From the NCBI GenBank assembly GCA_013414685.1, contig CP058704.1, forward strand, positions 2,513,946 to 2,523,293: a DNA stretch of 9,348 nt, read 5' to 3'. Source of the DNA: Parachlamydiaceae bacterium (lineage in GTDB: Bacteria > Chlamydiota > Chlamydiia > Chlamydiales > Parachlamydiaceae). Made by a program: the position numbers and the translations under genes. The notes under the pieces were generated by a model that searched no databases, was not told the origin of the DNA, and saw only the letters and a list, made by a program, of their open reading frames with translations. Of the stretch, positions 1 to 6,483 are shown in pieces. Position 1 is the first letter of the stretch. Every line of letters starts with the position of its first letter.

Positions 1-261
1 AAAAATACGCTTGATTCAAGACGCCGTGCGATTAGCGAAATGATGGTTCGTTTTAACACGTTGACAAACAAAGAAGCCCGAGCAACTCGTAAGGGGGATA
101 CAAGCTCTCATAACACTGATAGACATGTGATCGAAAAGCTGTTTGGGACTTTGGGACCTCGCTTTATGAATCGTCAGGGTGGGTATACACGGATTGTGAA
201 AGCACAAAGACGTGTGGGTGACAATGCTCAAATGTGTTTTATCGAGTATCTTGAAAACTAG
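1..261 (+). CDS. rplQ: 50S ribosomal protein L17, C-terminal part (5' truncated by window edge)
   Basis: Ribosomal protein bL17 of the large subunit, which lines the peptide exit tunnel region. The frame is open from base 1 and gives 86 residues to the stop, roughly the last two thirds of the usual protein. Recognisable family signatures are NTLDSRRRA near the start, then [18 protein letters not shown] and a final [14 protein letters not shown], which correspond to LGPRF, GGYTRI and GDNAPMAYIEL in the well-known E. coli protein. The methionines around base 40 are internal, so that is not the start. L17 is normally the last gene of the rpoA ribosomal operon, and a hairpin that could end that transcript lies 68 bases downstream. 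The frame is undamaged, unlike the three genes that follow. Confidence 0.97.
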   Translation, partial: KNTLDSRRRAISEMMVRFNTLTNKEARATRKGDTSSHNTDRHVIEKLFGTLGPRFMNRQGGYTRIVKAQRRVGDNAQMCFIEYLEN

Positions 262-328
262 ACAATCATATAAGTTGCAAAAATTGTTAGAAAAAGCTAT
301 TTTGCAATGACATTATGAAGAAAATATT

Positions 329-383
329 GGAGCCGGAAGTTGGAAGCTTTATGAAGTTTCGGATTTCTGGCTTCTAAGTTTTT
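329..383 (+). terminator. Probable Rho-independent terminator of the rplQ operon
   Basis: GGAGCCGGAAG (329-339) pairs with TTTCTGGCTTC (364-374), an 11-base-pair stem that includes three G-T pairs. A small internal hairpin (GAAGC/GTTTC) lies inside the loop and a TTTTT run follows at 379-383. It sits where the rpoA-rplQ transcript should end. The stem is imperfect and the T run is set back four bases, so this is likely but not certain. The rest of 262-451 contains no gene that I can see. Confidence 0.45.
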
Positions 384-440
384 AGAAGAACGTAGTTTAA
401 TGGATTGCGATGATTTCATTGCGATTTGTACTCTAAAATT

Positions 441-451
441 AGGATGAACTT
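441..451 (+). promoter_or_regulatory. Ribosome binding site of the UPF0158 gene
   Basis: AGGA at 441-444 lies seven bases before the ATG at 452. This spacing supports that start codon. Just upstream, TAAAAT (434-439) could be a -10 element, but no convincing -35 lies at the right distance. ATTGCGAT occurs twice directly upstream (404-411 and 418-425), which could be an operator or chance. Confidence 0.5.
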
Positions 452-1048
452 ATGCGGACAAAACAGATAAAAGAAGCTCAAAATCCTTTGATTTTACGTT
501 GCCATAGATTAATTGAAGCCTTTACCAAATCTGATGATGAAAGAGATTTTTATTTGGATAGGCAAGAAGGGTTTATCGTTTATGTAGATCTTGATAAACC
601 TCAGGATGAAATCGAAGCTTTAGAACACGAACTCCGCAAAAATAGCGAACGCTATTTCCTCATCCCTAAGTTGACATTTTATGAAACAAAGAAAATCATG
701 GAAGGGTTTGTCAACGAAAAAGTCTATGATATTGATACAAAAGAAAAATTACTAGAAATCATCCAGTCTAAGGAAGCTCGTGAAAATTTCCTTGAATTCA
801 TTTATGATCATCACTCTGAATTAGAAAAATGGCAGCAATTTTATCAAGAACGTTCCCGCATCCGTATTATTGAGTGGTTGCGTAACAATCAATTTCACTT
901 TGTTTTTGAAGAAGATCTAGATTTGCCAAAATCTCTTTTAGAAAAGGTGAAACGCAATCTATTTGAGTCAAAGGTTGGTAAAGACATCCTGCAAGTGAGA
1001 AAGGTTTTAGCGGCTAAAGCAAAATTTATTACTCTAACGAAGCGCTAA
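452..1048 (+). CDS. UPF0158 domain, intact reading frame
   Basis: Readable first frame of the locus, 198 residues, starting at ATG 452 behind a good AGGA site. Family features are visible in order: a FYLDRQEGFIVYVD segment (two strands, the 'YLD..TG.V' region of UPF0158), RYFLIPKLTFYETKKIMEGF (the 'ryi.IP...yeimeeFi' region), and the helical end ENFLEFI..W..FYQERSRIRIIEWLRNN (the 'W..F......ia.eWL' region). The last few residues before the stop are probably out of frame: adding one T at 1025-1027 continues into YYSNEALNPRPKRGRPPK instead of stopping. If the break is real, a truncated but domain-complete UPF0158 protein would still be made. Confidence 0.8.
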   Translation: MRTKQIKEAQNPLILRCHRLIEAFTKSDDERDFYLDRQEGFIVYVDLDKPQDEIEALEHELRKNSERYFLIPKLTFYETKKIMEGFVNEKVYDIDTKEKLLEIIQSKEARENFLEFIYDHHSELEKWQQFYQERSRIRIIEWLRNNQFHFVFEEDLDLPKSLLEKVKRNLFESKVGKDILQVRKVLAAKAKFITLTKR

Positions 1049-1389
1049 ATCCTCGTCCTAAGCGTGGGCGTCCTCCTAAGCAGGCGATTAAACAAGAAAT
1101 TGAGCCCCAGGTAGCTACTGACGTTTATACGACCGTCCCGAATGTGGTGCGTCCTTTCCTATTTACTCCTGATTTGACCGCATCAACTGTAACATTTTCA
1201 TCGAAATTCGAGACAGAAGAACAACTTTTAGCGAGCCGACGCCTATCTCAGGGTGATATTAGCGATCAAAGTTTACACAGTATTAATCAAAAACTAGCTG
1301 CATTAAGGAATCTTTCAAGCAAGTGGCTTGAACAGGAAAAGACGCCCCTTTTAAAGGGGCAGGACTTGTTAAAGAACCCTCAATTTTAG
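1048..1389 (+). CDS. UPF0158 gene, second frame segment with AT-hook-like motif
   Basis: Continuation in another frame after the first shift. Bases 1051-1080 encode PRPKRGRPPK, a good match to the AT-hook pattern (GRP core flanked by basic residues), which binds the AT-rich minor groove. The remainder is Ser/Thr/Leu-rich with no recognised domain. It ends at a stop made by the next shift. It has no start codon or ribosome site of its own at 1048, so it is a piece of the upstream gene and not a separate gene. Confidence 0.6.
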   Translation, partial: NPRPKRGRPPKQAIKQEIEPQVATDVYTTVPNVVRPFLFTPDLTASTVTFSSKFETEEQLLASRRLSQGDISDQSLHSINQKLAALRNLSSKWLEQEKTPLLKGQDLLKNPQF

Positions 1390-1557
1390 TGGCTGAGGAT
1401 GAGGTCGACAATAATCATTTCGAGATTGATGAAGAGGATGATGAGCAGCCACGTGTAAAATCAATTCTGTCTGCAAAGGAGACTAAACCTGCAAAAGGGT
1501 TTCCAAAATTAAACGTGAAAAATCTTCTCTTCAAAGTGCTAAACCCATAAAGAATAT

Positions 1558-1728
1558 AAAAAGGTGCAAAAAAGCAAGCAACCTGAAAAAGCACCCAAGA
1601 GCGGCAAGATTAAATTGATAGAATCAAAGTCGGCAAAGGGGAAACCTAAGCAAAAGATCAAAGCGACAAAGCCCGTAAAGTTATCTGTTAAAAAGAATAT
1701 AAAGAATAACAAGCCTAAGAAACGTTGA
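1558..1728 (+). other. Lysine-rich histone-H1-like tail of the UPF0158 gene
   Basis: About 57 residues, roughly 40 percent lysine, with Pro, Ala, Ser and Thr between the lysines (for example KGKPKQKIKATKPVK) and ending NKPKKR. Composition matches H1-like nucleoid tails. It follows an acidic stretch encoded near 1420-1445, so the extension changes from acidic to strongly basic. It lies in the same frame as the AT-hook segment but is separated from it by three of the presumed under-calls. Confidence 0.6.
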
Positions 1729-1767
1729 ATTCACCTTTGGCTAAACTAAAAATCCTAACTTATATTG

Positions 1768-1817
1768 AGAAAGGCAGATGTTTTAAATAAAGAAGTATCA
1801 AGCCTTTCTTTATTTTT
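1768..1817 (+). terminator. Possible weak terminator after the UPF0158 gene
   Basis: AAATAAAGAA (1785-1794) is a perfect 10-base inverted repeat with TTCTTTATTT (1806-1815) and the T run continues to 1817. A competing stem, AGAAAGGC (1768-1775) with GCCTTTCT (1802-1809), overlaps it. The stems are AT-rich or carry a long loop, so termination strength is doubtful. The rest of 1729-1961 is AT-rich DNA with no gene that I can see. Confidence 0.35.
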
Positions 1818-1905
1818 AAATATTCTAAAAATGTTTTCTTGAAATAATCATTTTTTTGAAGCAAAATTGAAAATTAACCTGTAAAATTAAATTGCAATAA
1901 ATTTA

Positions 1906-1934
1906 TTGATTTTTTGTTCTGTTTTTGTTAAAAT
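1906..1934 (+). promoter_or_regulatory. Plausible sigma70/sigma66-type promoter of gene A
   Basis: TTGATT (1906-1911) and TAAAAT (1929-1934) are separated by 17 bases and lie 27 bases before the GTG start of gene A. Both boxes are close to consensus, but the region is so AT-rich that chance matches are expected. Confidence 0.35.
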
Positions 1935-2247
1935 TCATCTTTTAACTATCGAGATTAAACTGTGATCACTCATTTAAATTCATATCTTGATAACCTACTT
2001 CCTGAGTTTTGGATGGTTCGCCCTCGTTGGATTTGTCGTGGCCGCCATCAATTTACTTATGTTGAAAAATCCAAAATCCCCCTTTTTCAACTGCCAAGAT
2101 TGAAAAAGTTTTAAGTCGGCTAAACAAAGATCTGAAAAATTTGATACAGATTCAATCAATGTAGAGGCCTGGGAAAAGTTAGGCGATTTAAGTGAGACTA
2201 TTGAATATAAGGTTAGACAGTATAAAAGCAAACATTCCAAGGTTTAT

Positions 2248-2529
2248 TTGTTTTTCAGCCGATTGTTTTTTGGTAATATTGATAAAATTAAAAGCGATCT
2301 AATTGAACATCTCAATAATCTTCGTAGCCGGTATGACAGGCGTCCTCCTGAAGTAAGGCCTTTTCAGCCTGTAACTGTTAATCCAAGGTCTTCCCGTCCT
2401 TTAAATACAAACCCGATAAATTCTGGTGAAATTAATATTGATGATCTTTTGAAACCCCCGCTTATGGCCCTTATATTGCTCCTTCTCCAAATCAGTCATT
2501 ACAAAATTTTGTTAAAATTAACCGCCTGA
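2248..2529 (+). CDS. Gene A segment: FFGNID motif and proline-rich linker
   Basis: Residues about 97-166 of restored A are in frame here; the frame is actually open from about 2143, so the TTG at 2248 is not a real start. It holds FFSRLFFGNID, nearly identical to gene B, then a linker with many prolines (RRPPEVRPFQPV, NPRSSRPLN). Beyond CCCCC 2455-2459 the true frame shifts to KPPAYGPYIAPSP, so the hydrophobic end MALILLLLQ is an out-of-frame artefact and not a membrane helix. Confidence 0.5.
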   Translation: MFFSRLFFGNIDKIKSDLIEHLNNLRSRYDRRPPEVRPFQPVTVNPRSSRPLNTNPINSGEINIDDLLKPPLMALILLLLQISHYKILLKLTA

Positions 2530-2737
2530 AGTTTTATGAGTTTTTTGCTAGCAAAATTCAAATCTCACCTGCGGATCCTGTTCGCCTCCCTTTGATCCAG
2601 ATTACTGATGAAAAAGTCTTTATAAACCTACCGAAACAACAAACAGAAAATGGGTTTGACATTTGGTTAGAGAATGAATTGAAGCAGCGATTGAAGGGGA
2701 AAATGAATATCATCTCACTGTCAATATACCAGAGCGC

Positions 2738-3121
2738 ATGAAGCCTATTGGAACGGTAGAAAGGATTCCTTGCTATAAACAATATGTTTTGAATTTGGAG
2801 GACGCTGAAAAGCTGCTTAAGTCATTGGATGTTCCTGAACAAGCTATGTCTGGAATTGGCGGACTGACAAAATTAATTCAAAATCAAGGAGAACCTCTAA
2901 AGATTCATCAGTGCCAGATCTCTCAATTGTGGGGCATTGACATTCACATTGAAAATACGCTTAGTTTAACATTAGCCAGCTTATCACCGACTCTTCGCCA
3001 ATTTATTGAAGAGATCAAATTGCTTGCAGACCCCATTCAAAATATCCACTTCCTTTGGTCTCTTTTCATGGAAATACCATGTCAATCAAAATGCCTCAAG
3101 AGATCGCAGAAAATGATGTAA
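2738..3121 (+). CDS. Gene A segment: end of module 1 and helical link to module 2
   Basis: Residues about 261-369 of restored A. The frame extends upstream to the GGGG run 2696-2699 (ENEYHLTVNIPERM precedes this ATG). It contains YVLNLEDAEKLLKSLD, matching B's YLLTLDEASLLLQAID, and ENTLSLTLASLSPTLRQFIE, matching B's ENTISLTLAQLDPALHDLI. Residues after TTTT 3063-3066 are out of frame. Confidence 0.5.
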   Translation: MKPIGTVERIPCYKQYVLNLEDAEKLLKSLDVPEQAMSGIGGLTKLIQNQGEPLKIHQCQISQLWGIDIHIENTLSLTLASLSPTLRQFIEEIKLLADPIQNIHFLWSLFMEIPCQSKCLKRSQKMM

Positions 3122-3367
3122 TTTTAAAAATATCTTTAATCAGGTTTATGTTGGGAAAGAATTGGGTTCAGAGGATCTTTTAGACGCTCAAAGAAAATTA
3201 GCTGAAGAGTTAAACAGTTCCCTGACATTTTTAAAGGATGTTTTAAAGCAAGTTTTTGGTTGGGAAGAAAAGATTCTCGAGCAGGAAGAGCAGATTAATG
3301 GCCGTCTGTACGACAGAGAATTTTCAATTGAAGGGGAAGAAATTGAAAACTTTTTGTTCAATTAGGT

Positions 3368-3628
3368 ATGGATGTTATTCCGTCAGAAGAACTTTACAGT
3401 GCCCGGTATGAAAAAGAAAAAGTGACCTATCTTCAGCAATTAATTCAGACAGGTCTATATCATCCCTACAGACCTATTAAAACCGAGAGTGCTTGTGATT
3501 CAATAAGTCAATCTTTAGCAAACGTGCTGCCAAATGAAGATGAAGTCGTTCCTTATGTTTCCTATCATCCTCGAGGATGGCTTTCCATAAAATTTACAAG
3601 CGGATCACAGTCTTATGGAGAAAAATAG
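3368..3628 (+). CDS. Gene A segment: conserved HPRGWLSIK region
   Basis: Residues about 472-556 of restored A; the preceding 3162-3365 segment carries LKDVLKQVFGW and joins it through TTTTT 3351-3355 to read FFVQLGMDVIPSEELY. Aligned gene B reads VIKQLGMDIIPPENLY. This is the best-conserved stretch between the paralogs and ends with YHPRGWLSIK (537-546), a sequence I cannot tie to a known catalytic motif. Confidence 0.5.
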   Translation: MDVIPSEELYSARYEKEKVTYLQQLIQTGLYHPYRPIKTESACDSISQSLANVLPNEDEVVPYVSYHPRGWLSIKFTSGSQSYGEK

Positions 3629-3827
3629 CCAGCTTGATAGGTCATTCTCTTCAAAAATTCATCAGGAATTTGATGGTCAAACTTTTACTCATGAAATTAT
3701 CATTTACGATGATCCTAAAGAAGCTGTCGACTATAAAGACTTAGAGAAAGATGAGAGCGAAGAGGACGACAGCGGAGTAAATAAAGTGGAACCGATCATC
3801 AAAAATATGAGATCGAAAAATTTTTAA
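3615..3827 (+). CDS. Gene A segment: acidic insertion absent from gene B
   Basis: Between THEIIIYD and YEIEKFLKLLKLN, gene A has about 31 extra residues rich in Asp and Glu (LEKDESEEDDSG). Gene B goes directly from VNEILIYE to EIETFFKHLKLN. It looks like a surface loop or linker expansion in one copy. Confidence 0.45.
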   Translation: MEKNSQLDRSFSSKIHQEFDGQTFTHEIIIYDDPKEAVDYKDLEKDESEEDDSGVNKVEPIIKNMRSKNF

Positions 3828-4063
3828 AGTTATTAAAACTCAATCAGTCGCCGGGGAATTGCTTACTCAGAAAGTCTGCGCGCTTATGCACCACCACCTA
3901 TACAAACATGCTTTGCAGAAAAACCCTTATCTCGAAACGGAGAAAAAGAGCTGGATATTGAAGAAACAATTGGAAGAACAATCAGCACTTTACACCCGGA
4001 TATTAGAGAAAAATTATAGAACTCTCACCGACTGCCAGTTCTCAGGGACTCGGTATCGATACT

Positions 4064-4384
4064 GTGAGAGCACGCATTTACTTGAAGTTCCTGGAGTTAA
4101 CTATACCAAAAGCATTAAATGAAAAATTCATCCAAATCGATCATGATTCATCCATTCCGTTTGGTGATTTCCTTTGCCGTATTTTTGGTTTTAATGGAAG
4201 GGTCAGTCATCGTACGGGAGACTATGTTATCGAAATTCCATTCGAAAACGTTAAACATTTTTACAAAATGATCTATCTCTTTTCCGTGTGCCTCAAGACT
4301 ATAAGAAATGGGATCGTACAAGCTTTTATCATTATGTTTATAAAGCAAACGGTTTCAATAGAACAGAAGCTGCTCGTTCAATAA
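4064..4384 (+). CDS. Gene A segment: module 3
   Basis: Residues about 706-770 of restored A, through LELTIPKALNEKF, SIPFGDFLCRIFGFNG and YVIEIPFENVKHF. It aligns with B's MEIKIPQNLNKNR, FSFGEYLSHVFGLNG and FYLLKLPLRRVKSF. The true frame changes at TTTTT 4258-4262, after which the protein reads FLQNDLSLFRVPQDY. The GTG at 4064 is internal. Confidence 0.5.
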   Translation: MRARIYLKFLELTIPKALNEKFIQIDHDSSIPFGDFLCRIFGFNGRVSHRTGDYVIEIPFENVKHFYKMIYLFSVCLKTIRNGIVQAFIIMFIKQTVSIEQKLLVQ

Positions 4385-4545
4385 ATTTAAAATTGCGAAA
4401 TGAATCCGTTCCTCTTCCTAACCTGATTCCTGAAATGGATGATGAAATGATCCTGGAAGTGATTGGGAATACCTTGAATGGTCATCCAAAAAAGAAACAT
4501 ATCTGCATGCTTTTCAAAAACTTTGAGCGAGACCAAATATCATGA
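4288..4545 (+). CDS. Gene A segment between module 3 and the Cys block
   Basis: Residues about 781-847 of restored A, including TSFYHYVYKANGFNRTEAA and MDDEMILEVIGNTLNGHPKK, which align with B's VTFYNYFCESLAS and SDKEIVSGVAEIMVKHPQK. Two shifts at AAAAAA 4488-4493 and AAAAA 4516-4520 then give ETYLHAFQKTLSE, matching B's ETYIEVFRDTLKR. Confidence 0.5.
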   Translation: MPQDYKKWDRTSFYHYVYKANGFNRTEAARSINLKLRNESVPLPNLIPEMDDEMILEVIGNTLNGHPKKKHICMLFKNFERDQIS

Positions 4546-5074
4546 TACCACTTCGTTAACAATTCGTTCTTACTTAAAAATAATTGCAGATTTGGTTTTG
4601 AATGATGGAACCATTCCTGATGGCCGCAAACGTGACACTCTCATTAATATTGCTCAAGGGTGTGAGAAATGTTTGCCTGGAAGACTTACTAAAATTCAAG
4701 AGGCCTATAAAAAACTTGTCCGTCCACGTAAAAAATCAGAAAACGATGAAGCAGATAACGATAATAAAGAAGAAGTGAAGGCAATCCTTCTTCATCATGT
4801 TGAACTTTTTAAAAATACCTTGCTTACTGAACAGCTAAAAGATGTCTCAGAAAGCGCTCATGCTTTCAGTGCGGCTCTTGCGGATTGGGGAAATGAGTTT
4901 GGTTTAGATTCCGAAGTTGGAATGAGGGATCAAAATATTCATGTAGGCCGAAGTGAACTTCATGGATGGTCGAGTCAATTTGTAAAAGAGGATGGAACAG
5001 CAATCCAGTGTGGTCCAAAGACCTATTTTGAGCTTACCTGTAGAAAAACCTTGTGGATGGAGTGTATGATTTAG
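4478..5074 (+). CDS. Gene A segment: Cys block and C-terminal helical region
   Basis: The true frame is entered at about 4516 (residue 857), so the ATG at 4478 is not a real start. It carries GCEKCLPGRLTKIQEAYKKL (Cys 906 and 909), a charged linker (KKSENDEADNDNKEE), ELFKNTLLTEQLKD, and LADWGNEFGLDSE, matching B's VWGEIYGLNTQ. A third Cys shared with B (LTCRKNL here, EACENNL there) sits at the end, right at the AAAAA 5044-5048 shift. Two or three shared cysteines could mean metal binding or thiol chemistry, but no histidine or other partner is clearly conserved. Confidence 0.55.
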   Translation: MVIQKRNISACFSKTLSETKYHDTTSLTIRSYLKIIADLVLNDGTIPDGRKRDTLINIAQGCEKCLPGRLTKIQEAYKKLVRPRKKSENDEADNDNKEEVKAILLHHVELFKNTLLTEQLKDVSESAHAFSAALADWGNEFGLDSEVGMRDQNIHVGRSELHGWSSQFVKEDGTAIQCGPKTYFELTCRKTLWMECMI

Positions 5075-5442
5075 TCAGAGTTGATAAAGATGCTACAGGT
5101 TTAATTGCCAATTTCGCTGAGTTCAGAGAAAGGATCAAGCAGATCCTCAAGCAGGAAGGTTTAACAGATGAAGAAAGCGAAAATGAGGTGGGCCGTTTGA
5201 TGCCTTATCTTAGTGACTATAGAAAAATGCTAAGTCAGGAGGGATGGTCTGAAGCTAAAATCGAAGCTGAAATCAATAGTTTATTACCTGACGAAGGTGA
5301 CTTGAGGAATTATTTATTAATCGATCGTAAAGTCAAAGAAAAAGATTTAGAAGCTGAAATTAAGCAAGTTAAGGAAACCACCACAACGATTACAAAAGAA
5401 GCCATTATACTTCTTTTAACAGATATTGGTGTTTTAAATTAG
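5053..5442 (+). CDS. Gene A segment: C-terminal end
   Basis: Residues about 1037-1165 of restored A. Highly charged and probably helical or coiled coil, with two similar helical hairpins: ILKQEGLTDEESENEVGRLMP and MLSQEGWSEAKIEAEINSLLP. Both follow the pattern hydrophobic-xx-(E)G-L/W-(S/T)-x-E/A...E-x-E-(V/I)-x-x-L-(M/L)-P, so they are a short internal duplication. The end, TITKEAIILLLTDIGVLN, matches the end of B. Confidence 0.55.
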   Translation: MDGVYDLVRVDKDATGLIANFAEFRERIKQILKQEGLTDEESENEVGRLMPYLSDYRKMLSQEGWSEAKIEAEINSLLPDEGDLRNYLLIDRKVKEKDLEAEIKQVKETTTTITKEAIILLLTDIGVLN

Positions 5443-5496
5443 TTTAGATTGTAATTAAAAATTATGTAGAAGAGTCGCTTAGTTTTGGCAAGTTTT

Positions 5497-5547
5497 TATA
5501 ATTATTTAGAGCTTTAAATTTCAATATATCGAGACTTCGAAATCAAT
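5497..5547 (+). promoter_or_regulatory. Spacer before gene B: -10-like box and TATCGAGA shared with gene A
   Basis: TATAAT at 5497-5502 is a perfect -10 match but has no good -35 partner. TATCGAGA at 5527-5534 also occurs before gene A (1947-1954), 7 bases before its GTG and 13 before the ATG of B. It may be a leftover of the duplication or a shared control site. No strong Shine-Dalgarno is seen for either gene. No clear terminator lies between A and B, so readthrough from A is possible. Confidence 0.3.
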
Positions 5548-5768
5548 ATGATCACTAGCATAAACCAATATCTTTTTCATTAGTCAATCCCCGTCATTTG
5601 AATACAGGCCAGAAGGCTCGCTGGATTTATTTTAAAAAAATGTTTCATTTGTTGAAAAATCGCGAATTCCTTTCGGGTCGAATAAAAAATTGAATCAATT
5701 CTTTCTCGTTTAAATCAAGAATTTAAAAATTCGATGCAGCTGAAGTCAATAAAGAAGCAGCAGAACAA

Positions 5769-6017
5769 TTGGAAAAATTAATTGGTCTTATCAAAGATCA
5801 TGTTGCGAAGTACAAAAAGAAACATGGTCGAATCTATTTACTCTTTAGTCGAATTTTCTTTGGCAATATTGATACCATTAGTAAAAATCTTACCCATCAT
5901 TTAGAAACTATACAACAACGTCAATCCTCAAAAATCCCCCAGCAGAATCAGACAAACTTCATCCGCCTGTTTATTCTCCTTACACGCCGCCTTCGCCTGA
6001 TCCCGAAGCATTGTTAG
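5769..6017 (+). CDS. Gene B segment: helical N-terminus and FFGNID motif
   Basis: Residues about 76-131 of restored B; the frame is open from about 5730, upstream of this ATG. It carries the helical EKLIGLIKDHVAKYKKKHG and LFSRIFFGNID. From CCCCC 5936-5940 the true frame reads IPPAESDKLHPPVYSPYTPP, so the arginine- and leucine-rich end of this frame is an artefact. Confidence 0.5.
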   Translation: MEKLIGLIKDHVAKYKKKHGRIYLLFSRIFFGNIDTISKNLTHHLETIQQRQSSKIPQQNQTNFIRLFILLTRRLRLIPKHC

Positions 6018-6135
6018 AAAATCAGGTCAAGAGCAATCGTTTAAAATTTTATGGATTTTTTCTCAATTTATTAAGCTTCCTGAACTACCAGACGAACAGA
6101 TCAGGCTTCCATTTGTTGAAATTACTCCTCAAGGG

Positions 6136-6483
6136 ATGAAAATACGTTTGCCTAAGGAGCAGATCAACAATGGTTTTGATAAATGGATTCAGGAAGAATT
6201 AAGCAAGTACCTTAAAGGCTCGAAAATAAATTCTCAAAATTGCAATTTTGTTTCGCCTTCAGGTATTTTATATAGAAAAGAATATTTGCTGACATTGGAT
6301 GAAGCTTCTCTTTATTACAAGCAATCGACAATGAAAATAAGCAAGCAAATCAGGCTAAAATTGAAGGACTTGCCTCGATTACAAAACTGCTCAAAATGCA
6401 ACCTGACGCTCTTCGTGTTCATCCGTGCACAACTTCTTATGCTTGGGGAAACGATCTTAATATTGAAAATACGATTAGTTTAA
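6136..6483 (+). CDS. Gene B segment: module 1
   Basis: Residues about 199-257 of restored B: MKIRLPKEQINNGFDKWIQEELSKYLKG..YLLTLDEAS. The frame is entered upstream at 6056-6061 (SQFIKLPELPDEQIRLPF). It aligns with A's VFINLPKQQTENGFDIWLENELKQRLKG, spanning the first of three internal modules. Beyond TTT 6311-6313 the true frame is LLLQAIDNENKQ. Confidence 0.5.
   Translation: MKIRLPKEQINNGFDKWIQEELSKYLKGSKINSQNCNFVSPSGILYRKEYLLTLDEASLYYKQSTMKISKQIRLKLKDLPRLQNCSKCNLTLFVFIRAQLLMLGETILILKIRLV

Larger units (their letters stand above)
452..1728 (+). pseudogene. UPF0158-family protein with AT-hook and lysine-rich tail (frameshifted as sequenced)
   Basis: Whole locus of a UPF0158 (Pfam PF03682) protein with a long C-terminal extension. 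Four single-base additions restore one frame of 426 residues: TTT 1025-1027, the CCCC/TTTT/GGGG stretch 1345-1359, AAAA 1505-1508, and AAAAA 1558-1562. The restored order is UPF0158 domain (about 1-165), AT-hook-like RPKRGRPPK (about 202-210), a low-complexity region, an acidic stretch EIDEEDDEQ (about 325-333), and a very lysine-rich tail (about 370-426). The tail resembles histone H1-like and chlamydial Hc1/Hc2 tails in composition. The family function is not established; the extension suggests DNA binding. The gene stands alone between two spacers. Because every break is a one-base loss in or beside a homopolymer, I think it is probably intact in the organism; real decay is the alternative. 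Confidence 0.75.
1962..5442 (+). pseudogene. Gene A: large protein of unknown family, tandem paralog of gene B (frameshifted as sequenced)
   Basis: I do not recognise this family. Seventeen one-base additions restore a single 1165-residue frame (3481+17 bases, a multiple of three). The runs are at 2103-2107, 2135-2142, 2455-2459, 2696-2699, 3063-3066, 3126-3130, 3351-3355, 3621-3625, 3653-3657, 3801-3805, 3853-3856, 3943-3947, 4009-4013, 4258-4262, 4488-4493, 4516-4520 and 5044-5048. The GTG start is chosen because VITHLNSYL aligns with MITSINQYL at the ATG of gene B. No signal peptide or clear membrane helix is seen. Restored landmarks: FFSRLFFGNID (98-108), proline-rich linker (about 112-190), module 1 (about 205-290), ENTLSLTLASL (about 330) leading into module 2, YHPRGWLSIK (537-546), an acidic insertion (about 585-618) absent from B, module 3 (about 700-780), the Cys block C906-x2-C909 with GRLTKIQ, and the C-terminal ITKEAIILLLTDIGVLN. 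It may be a host-interaction protein; that is only a guess from size and lineage. Confidence 0.7.

Noticed and set aside
16..231. Minus-strand open frame opposite rplQ
   Set aside because: The + strand is clearly ribosomal protein L17 through this whole stretch.
262..451. A tRNA or small RNA gene in the spacer after rplQ
   Set aside because: The only stable-looking structure is the long hairpin at 329-374 with a T run. No tRNA cloverleaf, TTC loop or CCA end can be drawn.
1340..1560. A separate small gene between the UPF0158 domain and the lysine tail
   Set aside because: There is no start codon with a ribosome site, and two one-base additions join this stretch in frame to both sides.
2460..2529. 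Hydrophobic stretch MALILLLLQISHY that looks like a membrane helix
   Set aside because: It is read out of frame. Adding one C in 2455-2459 gives AYGPYIAPSPNQ, which fits gene B's proline-rich linker and leads into the conserved NRLKFY.
1995..2782. Minus-strand open frames (1995-2240 and 2558-2782)
   Set aside because: They lie opposite coding sequence that is conserved between genes A and B on the + strand and have no recognisable product or ribosome site. They are antisense shadows.
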